Of a stretch of DNA of 44,983 nucleotides, positions 17,990-25,709 are shown in pieces. Made by a program: the position numbers and the translations under genes. Source of the stretch: an uncultured Bacteroidota bacterium (GTDB taxonomy: Bacteria; Bacteroidota; Bacteroidia; Flavobacteriales_D; Sanyastnellaceae); assembly GCA_903932685.1 (NCBI GenBank), contig CAIZGX010000059.1, positions 1 to 44,983 on the forward strand. The letters are read 5' to 3'. How positions within the stretch are numbered: position 1 is the first letter of the stretch; each line of letters starts with the position of its first letter. The notes beneath the pieces are model-generated. The model searched no databases. It saw nothing but the letters and a program-made list of their open reading frames with translations, and was not told the origin of the DNA.

Positions 17990-19167
17990 TGTAATGATTT
18001 TATTTGTTGAAGAACGTTTTGTGCATTGGCTCTCCAGGTGTGCTTTTCTAAAACTTTTTGTTGGAATTTTCGCGCTTTTATTTGAAGTTCATCAACAGCT
18101 GTTATTGAAGCCAGAAGTCCTTCTTGAAATGCGATGTCGTTGTCTTCAAATAACACACCTTCTTCATTAGACATAACATCGGAAATTCCGGGTTCATTGA
18201 CGGCTAGAATTGTTTTGCCAATCGCAGCGTATGCGAACAACTTCACTGGAGAACAATACCATTTAGTGTTCGGCAATGTAAGTATGTCCATGGCTGAAAT
18301 GTAATTGTAAATGTCTTCTTTTGGAACAGAACCCGTGAAGTGAACGCGTGAAGAAATCCCAAGGTCGTTGGCGAGTTTTTTTAATTCAGGTATGAGGTAC
18401 CCGTCGCCAACAATAAGTATGGCAACGTCAGTGTAATCTAATGTTGAAACCCCTTTAATGAGTCTATCTACACCGTGATAAGGAAAAATTGACCCCACAA
18501 AACCAAATACAGTTACTTCTGAAAGATTATACTTTTTATTGATCTCTTCGATGCGTGATTCGTTGATTTGTATTTCGTTTTTTTCTATTGCATTCGGAAC
18601 AACGGCACATTTGCTCGCGCTTAATGCGTAGCGTTCAATGAGGTAAGTTTGAAGTGAGCTGGTTACAGGTAGAACTAAGTCTGCCGATTGAAGTAAGGAC
18701 CTTAGTTTATTCTTTCCAATAAGGCCAATGAGAGACGAAGTTTTTTCAAAGGCTTTGACCTCTTCCTCGAAGGGTGCGTTAATCTCAACAATGTGTTTTA
18801 TGTTGAAGTAAGAAAGAACCTTTACACTGCCGTTGCTCATCCAGGCAGAGCGCTCATAAACAAGATCTGGCTGAAAGGATTCAATGGTAAATTGAAGTTC
18901 TTTAGCTGCATGTTTATCGAATCGAATTTGCTGAATTTCTTTGAGTGTTCTCCACAGAATTTTCGGAATGAATAGCTTCGCTATTGATTTTAGATTGAAT
19001 GAAGAATCGTTTTTTACCAGGTAAGACGGGGCTTTTCCCATCACTAAAATTTCAACCTTGTGTCCTTCTTCTTGAAACCCATTTATCATCCCGCGCATGT
19101 GACTCCCGTAGCCAGTTGAAGCTTCGAGGTATAAGGTTGGGTGGGGAGAATAGAATAAAATCTTCAT
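17986..19167 (-). CDS. Glycosyltransferase, GT4-like with altered catalytic-site motif
   Basis: The 393-residue GT-B protein starts MKILFYSPHPTLYLEASTGYGS, and 'VFGFVGSIFPYHGVDRLI' lies near residue 220. The nucleotide-sugar region reads TKWYCSPVKLFAYAAIGKT. Family members usually have SPLKLFEYMA here, so the glutamate of KLFEY is alanine. The usual EX7E pair is therefore not evident. This could shift donor handling or mean reduced activity. The gene sits three bases downstream of its neighbour and overlaps the next by four, so it is plainly part of the operon. The fold call is secure; activity and specificity are open. Confidence 0.85.
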   Translation of the reverse strand: MKILFYSPHPTLYLEASTGYGSHMRGMINGFQEEGHKVEILVMGKAPSYLVKNDSSFNLKSIAKLFIPKILWRTLKEIQQIRFDKHAAKELQFTIESFQPDLVYERSAWMSNGSVKVLSYFNIKHIVEINAPFEEEVKAFEKTSSLIGLIGKNKLRSLLQSADLVLPVTSSLQTYLIERYALSASKCAVVPNAIEKNEIQINESRIEEINKKYNLSEVTVFGFVGSIFPYHGVDRLIKGVSTLDYTDVAILIVGDGYLIPELKKLANDLGISSRVHFTGSVPKEDIYNYISAMDILTLPNTKWYCSPVKLFAYAAIGKTILAVNEPGISDVMSNEEGVLFEDNDIAFQEGLLASITAVDELQIKARKFQQKVLEKHTWRANAQNVLQQIKSLQ

Positions 19168-19170
19168 GAA

Positions 19171-20424
19171 TCATTGAAAGGTATTCATGTGATTTAACAT
19201 TTCATTCACACGGAAATTAAGGGAATTGTCTACGCTAGCTTCTTGTTTAAAATCACGCGGACTGTGTGGCTGATTTTTAAGCAGCGAGTGGAAGTAAGTT
19301 TCCCAAGATATTCCTCTGTTTTCTTCTTCAATGCTCTTCAACACTTCGCCGCTAGCACCGAGGTACAGATAGGGTGTTCCTAAGGTTTGGTATTCGAAAT
19401 ATTTCGTGGTGAAGAAATCTTTGTTGTGATCTGCGAGAAGAATGATACACCAATGGGCTTGGGCAATGCGGTCTTCAATCTTTTTTCCAATGGAGTCGGA
19501 GATGCGCACGCAGGGATGATGCTTGAAAATTGCTTTTATTTTGTTGAAACTCGAGGAGTGAAAGTTTATATTCAGTCGCTCGTATAGCGCTGTATTAAAC
19601 TCTCTAAGCTTTGTTAAATCCTTTGCGAGCTGCTCGAGGTAAGGGTCAGTATCAATATAAATTTCCCCTCCGTATTCAATCGTTATATTACTTGAAGAAA
19701 AACCGAATGATTGTTCGGTTAGTTTTGGTTCTGAATGAAAATGTTTTAGATGGTAGAATTTTTTATTCTTTGTTGAAATCAAATTCAATGAAGTGAAATG
19801 CTCAAGTATTTGCATTGCTGGCGACGACAGCACTGTCGCATGTTCAAGCACACTGGATGCTTTTTGCACTTCTTCTTTCATTTTTTCTGGACTTAAAAGA
19901 GGCATGCCGTAGTTTCTCGCATTCAGCCAAGGATCGCGAAAATCGGCCCAGTATTTTATAGAAGGATGTTCTTTCTTCCATTCAGCAACCACGCGAAGCA
20001 TATCCCAGGGAGCGCCAGTTGCGAATACCCATTCAATCGGATGTTTTTTTGCAAGTTCGTTCAACTTGGGAATAAGATGTTTTTCCCAACCAAGGCTTAT
20101 GTCGTAGGGTGTGCCTTTATAATTTTTTTTAACCGTATTGAGGGCTTTTCTGTAGTGAAGTTTTTCGAAAAAGTTTGACGGTTGTGTGAGTAGAATTTGG
20201 GGATAAACACGAGGCAATGAATGCACGAAAATGTTTCTGCTGTTCACCTCTTCGCTCCACACCGATTTGTCTGTATCGCTCAGAGCATCTGCTTTTACTG
20301 CATGAACAATACAATTTTGTTCAGCGAATTCTTTGGCTAATTTTCCCCAACGTCTTCCTCCAATTCCTTTGTTCGGAGGGAAGTCGTAATTGACAAGTAT
20401 GATATGTTTTTCAGTAGTTGGCAT
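19171..20424 (-). CDS. Glycosyltransferase-like protein, GT-B fold
   Basis: This 417-residue protein resembles the N-terminal half of Bacteroidota glycosyltransferases of the GT4-like group: FPPNKGIGGRRWGKLAKEF near residues 15-33, then GAPWDMLRVV and YWADFRDPWLNARNY, as in proteins annotated simply as glycosyltransferase. The C-terminal part (TTKYFEYQTLGTPYLYLG) corresponds to the sugar-nucleotide binding segment, with KYFEY in place of KLFEY. No signal peptide or membrane segment is apparent. It overlaps the aminotransferase upstream by 14 bases. It may transfer the special amino-uronic acid made by the three genes before it, but that is only suggested by position. Confidence 0.75.
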   Translation of the reverse strand: MPTTEKHIILVNYDFPPNKGIGGRRWGKLAKEFAEQNCIVHAVKADALSDTDKSVWSEEVNSRNIFVHSLPRVYPQILLTQPSNFFEKLHYRKALNTVKKNYKGTPYDISLGWEKHLIPKLNELAKKHPIEWVFATGAPWDMLRVVAEWKKEHPSIKYWADFRDPWLNARNYGMPLLSPEKMKEEVQKASSVLEHATVLSSPAMQILEHFTSLNLISTKNKKFYHLKHFHSEPKLTEQSFGFSSSNITIEYGGEIYIDTDPYLEQLAKDLTKLREFNTALYERLNINFHSSSFNKIKAIFKHHPCVRISDSIGKKIEDRIAQAHWCIILLADHNKDFFTTKYFEYQTLGTPYLYLGASGEVLKSIEEENRGISWETYFHSLLKNQPHSPRDFKQEASVDNSLNFRVNEMLNHMNTFQ

Positions 20425-21505
20425 TTACATGCTCGGCAACGTAAGCAATTTGATCGTGTGTGAGTTCCGAGTACATCGGAAGCGAAAGGATTTTTTTCGC
20501 TAGTCTTGCTGCAATCGGATAATCTGCTTCGGAATGATGAAAGCGCGAAGTGTAGCAAGGCATCAAAGGTAATGGAACAGGGTAGTGCACAGCAGTGTCT
20601 ATTTGTGCTTCTTTGAGTTTAGCCATGAGTCCGTCTCTGTCTTCATGCTGAATGACATAGAGGTGGAATACATGACGGAAGTTTTCACGTTCGTAAGGAC
20701 GTTGAACTTTTTCATTCAAAAGTGAATGATATAATTGCGCATTTTTTCTGCGTCCTTCAGTCCACGTTTCGAGATGCGGAAGCTTTGTGTTTAACACTGC
20801 TGCTTGAATGCCGTCCATGCGCGAATTTCTTCCTTCGCGGGTATGGTTGTGTTTACCTTCTTGTCCGTGATTCGCGATGGCTCGGGCGATTTTTGCAATA
20901 TTGTCATCGTTGGTAATCATAGCGCCCGCATCGCCGTAGGCTCCTAAGTTTTTACCAGGGTAAAAACTAAAACTTGCGGCGTGTCCGAAGGTTCCTGCTT
21001 TTTGTCCGTGGACGGTCGCAGCATGCGATTGCGCGCAGTCCTCTAGTACGAGGAGACCGTGTTTGATGGCAATCGTCATTAGCGCATTCATATCAACTGG
21101 ATTTCCATAGAGATGAACGGGAATGATTGCTTTGGTGCGATTTGTAATGCGCTCTTCAATTTTAGAAATGTCAATGAGGAGATGTTCATCAACATCTACA
21201 AATACAGGTATTCCACCTGCGGTTGTCACAGCTTCTGCAGTGCTAATCCAGCTAATTGCGGGAACAATTACTTCATCTCCAGGCTTTATACCCATTGCCA
21301 CCAAAAGAATTTCCAAGCTATCGGTACCGTTCGCACATGCAATGGTGTGCTTCATTCCCATGTAGTCACTGAAACTTTTTTCGAAAGTATCTGCAGCAGG
21401 ACCACCAATGAATGAAGTGTTTGAAATAACATTTGAAATGGCGCGATCCATTTCTGATTGAATGGATAAGTATTGCGCTTTAAGATCTACAAAAGGAATA
21501 TGCAT
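20411..21505 (-). CDS. wbpE: DegT/DnrJ/EryC1/StrS aminotransferase (WbpE-like)
   Basis: The 364-residue PLP-dependent sugar aminotransferase has the cofactor lysine at residue 185 in FYPGKNLGAYGDAG, as in the family. 'ANGTDSLEILL' (residues 58-68) and 'EDCAQSHAA' (155-163) are the conserved phosphate- and ring-binding segments. With the WbpB- and WbpD-like genes directly upstream, the likely reaction is amination of UDP-2-acetamido-2-deoxy-3-oxo-glucuronate at C3 using glutamate. Its ATG overlaps the WbpD-like stop as TAATG. The family includes many sugar specificities, so the WbpE call rests mainly on context. Confidence 0.85.
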   Translation of the reverse strand: MHIPFVDLKAQYLSIQSEMDRAISNVISNTSFIGGPAADTFEKSFSDYMGMKHTIACANGTDSLEILLVAMGIKPGDEVIVPAISWISTAEAVTTAGGIPVFVDVDEHLLIDISKIEERITNRTKAIIPVHLYGNPVDMNALMTIAIKHGLLVLEDCAQSHAATVHGQKAGTFGHAASFSFYPGKNLGAYGDAGAMITNDDNIAKIARAIANHGQEGKHNHTREGRNSRMDGIQAAVLNTKLPHLETWTEGRRKNAQLYHSLLNEKVQRPYERENFRHVFHLYVIQHEDRDGLMAKLKEAQIDTAVHYPVPLPLMPCYTSRFHHSEADYPIAARLAKKILSLPMYSELTHDQIAYVAEHVNANY

Positions 21506-21963
21506 TAACGTATTTTTTTTGCGGGATTTCCGACATAAACCCCCGATTCAGTAATGTTTTTTGTGACCACAGCACCTGCACCAATCACAACGTTATCGCA
21601 AACGCTAACAGGCAAAAGCGTAACATTCGACCCAATTGAAACGTTATTTCCAATTTCAGTGGAAGACCATTTCGTTTTGTCATTTCCCGAAGGTCCACCG
21701 TCTTTGAATAAATCGTTCGTGAACATAACACCGTGTGCAACGAAGCAGTCCGATCCAATAGTGACCAATTCACAAATGAAAGTATGACTTTGAATGCGCG
21801 TGCGGTCTCCGATTTTTACTCCTTTTTGAATTTCAACGAAGGGCCCAATGAACACATCGTTTCCAATTTCACACTCGTATAAATTAACAGGTTCAACAAC
21901 GGTAACACCTGTTCCAAATTGAACGTCACGAATCTGTGCGGTATGCTTTTTCACTTCGTTCAT
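21505..21963 (-). CDS. wbpD: Left-handed beta-helix N-acetyltransferase (WbpD-like)
   Basis: The 152-residue product is made of hexapeptide repeats throughout (for example 'VFIGPFVEIQKGVKIGD' and 'VSIGSNVTLLPVSVCDNVVIGAGAVV'), forming a left-handed parallel beta helix that uses an acetyl-coenzyme A donor. It ends YVGNPAKKIR, a usual close for these enzymes. Between the dehydrogenase and aminotransferase genes it should acetylate the 3-amino group to give UDP-2,3-diacetamido-2,3-dideoxy-glucuronic acid. It overlaps the dehydrogenase by four bases and the aminotransferase by one. The size fits WbpD/WlbB. Confidence 0.87.
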   Translation of the reverse strand: MNEVKKHTAQIRDVQFGTGVTVVEPVNLYECEIGNDVFIGPFVEIQKGVKIGDRTRIQSHTFICELVTIGSDCFVAHGVMFTNDLFKDGGPSGNDKTKWSSTEIGNNVSIGSNVTLLPVSVCDNVVIGAGAVVTKNITESGVYVGNPAKKIR

Positions 21964-22970
21964 TGCAGAATGTTGGCATAAATTTTTTCAATGGCATCAA
22001 CACTTCTAACACCTTCAATGCCTTCTACATTTTGGCCTATTCCTGTTTGAATTTCCTTCACAATTCCGGCAATCACTTTGTCGTGATTGCTGCTTGTACC
22101 TTGATATTTTCCGTAGGCATTTGGTTTGTCGTTGAAGTCAATGTTGCTATCTAACTCATGTCCTTCAACATTCCAAAATTCAATTTTATTGAGGTAGGCT
22201 CCTCCAATTTTTACACTTCCTTTTTCACCAATAATGGTGATACTTCCTTCGTAGTTTTTTTCATAAACACAGGTGGTCCAAACCAATGAACCGAGCGCTC
22301 CGTTTTCAAATTCCATAACAGCAACGCCGCTGTCTTCGGTTTCGATGTTGTGATTTTGTGTGGCTGCTTTGGCCTTCACGCTAACAACATTTCCACACCA
22401 CCAAATAAGAAGATCTATGAAGTGACTGGCCTGTGTGAAAAGGGCACCACCTTCTTTATTCAGCTTTCCTCTCCACGGAGAGTCGTCGTAGTACCCTTGG
22501 TAACGGTTCCACAACACATCACATTTCACCATGAAAATTTTTCCCAACCACCCTTCGCGAATGGCCTGCTCGGCAAGGATAACAGGAACATTGAATCTAT
22601 TCTGTTTCACCACCCATAATTTTTTTCCGCAGGCAGTTGCTGTATCGTTCATTCGATTTGCCTCTTCAACAGAGAGCGACATAGGTTTTTCAACCAGAAC
22701 ATTAAATCCTGCTTTCAATGCGGCAATGCTTTGCTCGGCATGAAGGGCATGTGGCGTAACTACATTAATGACATCTGCTTGAATATTCTTCAACATTTCA
22801 TCGAAAGAAGAATAGACAGGAATATTTCCGTATAGCTCAGAAAGTGCAACGGCCGATGGAATATGGCTATCACACAACGCAACAATTTCTATTTCCGGAT
22901 TAGCGTCTAAGACAGCAACGTGTCGCTTCCCAATACTTCCACATCCGACTACTGCAAACTTGATTTTCAT
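21960..22970 (-). CDS. wbpB: Gfo/Idh/MocA sugar dehydrogenase (WbpB/WlbA-like)
   Basis: This 336-residue NAD-dependent oxidoreductase has its Rossmann motif GCGSIGKRH at about residues 9-17, then the family lysine in EKPMSLS, then VKQNRFN, and a GGALFTQASHFIDLL region that holds the substrate-binding histidine. These features match the WlbA/WbpB group, which oxidises UDP-GlcNAcA at C3. ATG at 22970 is used; the longer frame begins with a TTG at 22988 and adds six residues. The order dehydrogenase, acetyltransferase, aminotransferase is the order of the known pathway genes. The supply gene (UDP-GlcNAc 6-dehydrogenase, WbpA) and the epimerase (WbpI) are not in the window. Confidence 0.9.
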   Translation of the reverse strand: MKIKFAVVGCGSIGKRHVAVLDANPEIEIVALCDSHIPSAVALSELYGNIPVYSSFDEMLKNIQADVINVVTPHALHAEQSIAALKAGFNVLVEKPMSLSVEEANRMNDTATACGKKLWVVKQNRFNVPVILAEQAIREGWLGKIFMVKCDVLWNRYQGYYDDSPWRGKLNKEGGALFTQASHFIDLLIWWCGNVVSVKAKAATQNHNIETEDSGVAVMEFENGALGSLVWTTCVYEKNYEGSITIIGEKGSVKIGGAYLNKIEFWNVEGHELDSNIDFNDKPNAYGKYQGTSSNHDKVIAGIVKEIQTGIGQNVEGIEGVRSVDAIEKIYANILQ

Positions 22971-22988
22971 CGGTTGCAAAGTAATCAA

Positions 22989-24302
22989 TCATTTTTGAAT
23001 TTCAGCGACCTTTTGCCCAAGGAATTCCTTCAGTGGATATTTTTCGAGTCGACATCTTTCGAAGAATTCCTTTTCAGTTTCCTCATTGGCAAGTATGAGC
23101 GCAGCTTCAAGAGATTCGTAATCTGAAAGACACAGGTTTTTCAATGGGCTTCCTTCCAACGGGAAGGAAGTTTGAAAATTCGTTCCAATGAACGTTTTGT
23201 AGCCCATCGACAATCGCTCGAAAAGCAAGGTGGAATAAGCCATTACACCTACGTTTACCTTGAAAAAGGTATCACTCGACTTCATATCAAGGGGTGCAAT
23301 CGAAGTACTTGTTCCTTTGAAAAGAGAAGTGTAGTGAGATTCGAATTCTTTGTCTTTCCTCTCCTTCGGATGCGGGAAAATGATCAATTGAAATTCAGTG
23401 TGTTTTTCTAAGAACGTCTTCAATGAATTTAACAAGAAGAGCTCATTTTCTTGAATGCCCTTGCCCATTCCGAAGTCGGCATGTCCATCTTTCCTTCTTA
23501 TCCATTCGCCATGTGAATAGAATCCTATGATGTTTTTAGGTGGAAGGGGCACGTTCTCGTAATGTGAGGCATAGCGCATGTGCTGCTCTGGTGGCCAATT
23601 CGAAAACTCTTTCACGTACCAATGCTTGAAACCAGGAAGTTCTTCCAATTGATAGGCGCTAGAGAAGACAACTTCGTCAGCAATCATGAAGGTGTGATGC
23701 TCGAATAAAGGCCCCGGAGAGGGTATTTTCGTGACGTGAATTTCTTTTTCGATAAGTAAAAAGGCCAACGTGTTGCTGTCTTTTTCAAACGGGGTGAAAT
23801 CGAAGAACTGGTTAGAGTTGAATTTCACAAGAGCGGACTCAATAGCATTCCATTCTACCACTTCACGAATCAAGAGGGAAAGATTCAATCTTCGCGAATC
23901 GAAAAGGCACTGCAATGAAATGCGAAATGCAAAACGATGAAAGCGAAATGGAAATTGCGGAACAGAAAGCTCCTCACGAACCAAAACATTTAAGGTTTTA
24001 GTTGAGGTGTTTTTTGAAATATACTCCCGCGCTATATCGGCTTGGTTGGATGTGGAAACCAAAATAAACGGGACATTCGGTGAATGATCTGGAGTAAGTT
24101 GTTTTCTTGAAACAATGCGTTTCCATTCTTTGAAACCGATAAATATATCTTTTCTAGCGCTGCTCGGAAGGCGATAGGTTAAATCATGAAGAAGTCTATG
24201 CTGAAGCATACGCAGCTTGATGTCTTCCGACGCCCTCATGGGACGCTTCAGAAGTCCTTTCACGAAACGAATGGCAGTATTTAGGTTAGACATTTGATTC
24301 AT
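22989..24302 (-). CDS. Uncharacterised polysaccharide-locus protein, possibly GT-B-like
   Basis: I do not recognise this 437-residue protein. It has no signal peptide or membrane segment. Residues about 270-420 contain stretches that recall the second domain of capsule and teichoic-acid type transferases: IIGFYSHGEWIRRKDGHADFG, 'LIIFPHPKERKDKEF', and 'MAYSTLLFERLSMGYKTFI', where the histidine-proline and the S-T-L-x-x-E pattern are reminiscent of polysialyltransferase or CDP-glycerol transferase folds. The N-terminal 150 residues show nothing familiar. It sits second in the operon, overlapping the ThiF-like gene by up to 17 bases (alternative ATG at 24293), just before the nucleotide-sugar module. 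A transferase role is a guess from context and these patterns. Confidence 0.7.
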   Translation of the reverse strand: MNQMSNLNTAIRFVKGLLKRPMRASEDIKLRMLQHRLLHDLTYRLPSSARKDIFIGFKEWKRIVSRKQLTPDHSPNVPFILVSTSNQADIAREYISKNTSTKTLNVLVREELSVPQFPFRFHRFAFRISLQCLFDSRRLNLSLLIREVVEWNAIESALVKFNSNQFFDFTPFEKDSNTLAFLLIEKEIHVTKIPSPGPLFEHHTFMIADEVVFSSAYQLEELPGFKHWYVKEFSNWPPEQHMRYASHYENVPLPPKNIIGFYSHGEWIRRKDGHADFGMGKGIQENELFLLNSLKTFLEKHTEFQLIIFPHPKERKDKEFESHYTSLFKGTSTSIAPLDMKSSDTFFKVNVGVMAYSTLLFERLSMGYKTFIGTNFQTSFPLEGSPLKNLCLSDYESLEAALILANEETEKEFFERCRLEKYPLKEFLGQKVAEIQK

Positions 24303-25311
24303 GAAGCAAGAGTAGGAAAGAATCTAGTTTTTGGTTCCAACTGAGTATCGGAAAATTGAAATGTTTCGAAAGTTGTTCTGCTGCGGCCTTTGCTCGCATA
24401 CCTGTTTCGCAAAGAAGAATACACGGACGATTGACTTTTTCGATTACCTCCTTCAGTTCGGAAGCTGTCACAGAAATGACGCCAGCGGGTAGCGAATCGT
24501 TTTCTCCCAAGAAATAAATAGGTGTATCTCGGTCGCGCAATAACGCTTGAATAGTGGTTGCCGAATTCGAGTTTTTTTGTTTCGGGTTGAAATGAAACCT
24601 CGACCAAAGCCCAGTGTTTCCATCGAAATAATCGATAGCACCCACGAACGGACAAGGTGTTAGCGTCAAGAACTGAAGCGCTTGGTGGGCAACATGAATG
24701 CCCACTGCAGCTACAGCAGTTGGCCAAACGCCATCAACGGTGCAATCGCGCTCTACTTTGCTTGCGTCTTGGATGTGACCAAAGAGCATGGCGCTGGTTA
24801 TGCTGTTTAAATGAATAAATGCACTTGAACCAGCATTCATTTGCGCTGCAGCATAGAATAATGGAATTCTTTGTTTTTCGAAATGTTGGGCCAAGTCAAC
24901 TTTCGTTGTGAGCCTATCAGTGAAGTCGAAAACCAAGTCAAAGGCCATAACAAGTTTTTCACTCTGAGGCTCAAACATTCGCTCTTCAGAGAAGATTGTA
25001 ACTTTTGGAAAGTGAACCGAGCAGTATTCCTTCAGGATCAATGCTTTGTTCTTTCCAATGTCATTTGGAGTGAACAGATGTTGCCTATTTAAATTTGAAG
25101 ACTCTACTAAATCGCCATCGAAAAGAGTAACATTTCCAATTCCTGAGGAAAGTAAATAGGGGAGAGCGGCATGCGCTAGGCCACCGCATCCTATAACAAG
25201 GATGGACTTATCTTTTAAGTAATCTTGGTCCCAGGTCATTCTTCCTATATGAGGTGATTTTCGATTTGCAAGATAGTTTAGAGTCTGCCTTCGGGAATAT
25301 TTTACTAACAA
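24286..25311 (-). CDS. ThiF/MoeB-type E1-like adenylyltransferase fused to a short rhodanese domain
   Basis: The 341-residue product has two domains. Residues 1-245 are E1-like: YSRRQ at 5-9, GCGGLA at 41-46 (nucleotide binding), NLNRQHLF at 73-80, DFTDR at 129-133 and Cys190 in RDCTVDGVWP, the position of the acyl-disulfide cysteine of ThiF. The zinc-binding CxxC pairs of ThiF/MoeB are missing: Met175 and Gly178 stand where the first pair should be. Residues about 260-341 resemble a shortened rhodanese domain with active-site loop CETGMR at 301-306. Such fusions activate a sulfur-carrier protein and supply sulfur to it. No carrier gene is nearby. The start is TTG at 25311, since the family's YSRQ segment begins right after it and no ATG or GTG precedes it. 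It is first in the polysaccharide operon. Confidence 0.87.
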   Translation of the reverse strand: MLVKYSRRQTLNYLANRKSPHIGRMTWDQDYLKDKSILVIGCGGLAHAALPYLLSSGIGNVTLFDGDLVESSNLNRQHLFTPNDIGKNKALILKEYCSVHFPKVTIFSEERMFEPQSEKLVMAFDLVFDFTDRLTTKVDLAQHFEKQRIPLFYAAAQMNAGSSAFIHLNSITSAMLFGHIQDASKVERDCTVDGVWPTAVAAVGIHVAHQALQFLTLTPCPFVGAIDYFDGNTGLWSRFHFNPKQKNSNSATTIQALLRDRDTPIYFLGENDSLPAGVISVTASELKEVIEKVNRPCILLCETGMRAKAAAEQLSKHFNFPILSWNQKLDSFLLLLHESNV

Positions 25312-25320
25312 TTTTGTTTC

Positions 25321-25351
25321 TTAAAGTATTGAAAATGAGTGGCTAAACAAA
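25321..25351 (-). promoter_or_regulatory. Candidate promoter of the polysaccharide operon
   Basis: The minus strand reads TTTG (25351-25348), 19 bases, then TACTTTAA (25328-25321). Spacing fits the Bacteroidota -33/-7 arrangement exactly; the -7 box has two mismatches. It ends 9 bases before the TTG start of the first gene, so the leader would be very short. Confidence 0.4.
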
Positions 25352-25400
25352 GAAATTCAGGCTGTAAAGCAAAAAAAAGTGCGTACGTCATGAAAAGTTG

Positions 25401-25408
25401 TACTTTTG
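25401..25408 (+). promoter_or_regulatory. -7 box upstream of acpP
   Basis: TACTTTTG matches the TAnnTTTG consensus and ends 34 bases before the acpP start. No clear -33 TTTG is present at the normal distance. Highly expressed acpP would be expected to have its own promoter here, divergent from the polysaccharide operon. Confidence 0.55.
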
Positions 25409-25442
25409 CGGTCGTATTTAACCTTTAAAAAACATCAAGACA

Positions 25443-25676
25443 ATGTCTGAAATTGCACAAAAAGTTACCGAAATCATCGTTGATAAACTCGGTGTAGAAG
25501 CATCAGTTGTAACCCCTGAAGCTAGTTTCACCAATGATTTGGGAGCAGATTCTTTGGATACTGTAGAGCTTATCATGGAATTTGAAAAAGAATTCAATAT
25601 CGCTATTCCTGACGATCAAGCAGAGAAAATTGTGACTGTTGGTCAAGCGATTGATTACATCACAGCGAACAAATAA
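25443..25676 (+). CDS. acpP: Acyl carrier protein
   Basis: The 77-residue acidic protein carries the phosphopantetheine attachment serine at residue 37 in [19 protein letters not shown], the classic ACP sequence. It shuttles acyl chains in fatty-acid synthesis in the cytoplasm. It begins the plus-strand run acpP-fabF-rnc, an order widely conserved in bacteria, with a 33-base gap before fabF. Length and motif leave little doubt. Confidence 0.98.
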   Translation: MSEIAQKVTEIIVDKLGVEASVVTPEASFTNDLGADSLDTVELIMEFEKEFNIAIPDDQAEKIVTVGQAIDYITANK

Positions 25677-25709
25677 TCACTCGGAAATTATTCAACTTTC
25701 CCGAAAACT

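Noticed and set aside
24299-24727. 142-residue minus-strand frame inside the ThiF-rhodanese gene
   Set aside because: It is out of frame with the E1 and rhodanese motifs, which account for this region.
10353-25311. Recently acquired island with transposon ends or integrase
   Set aside because: No transposase, integrase, flanking repeat or tRNA junction was seen. The locus may still be variable between strains, but there is no direct sign of transfer here.
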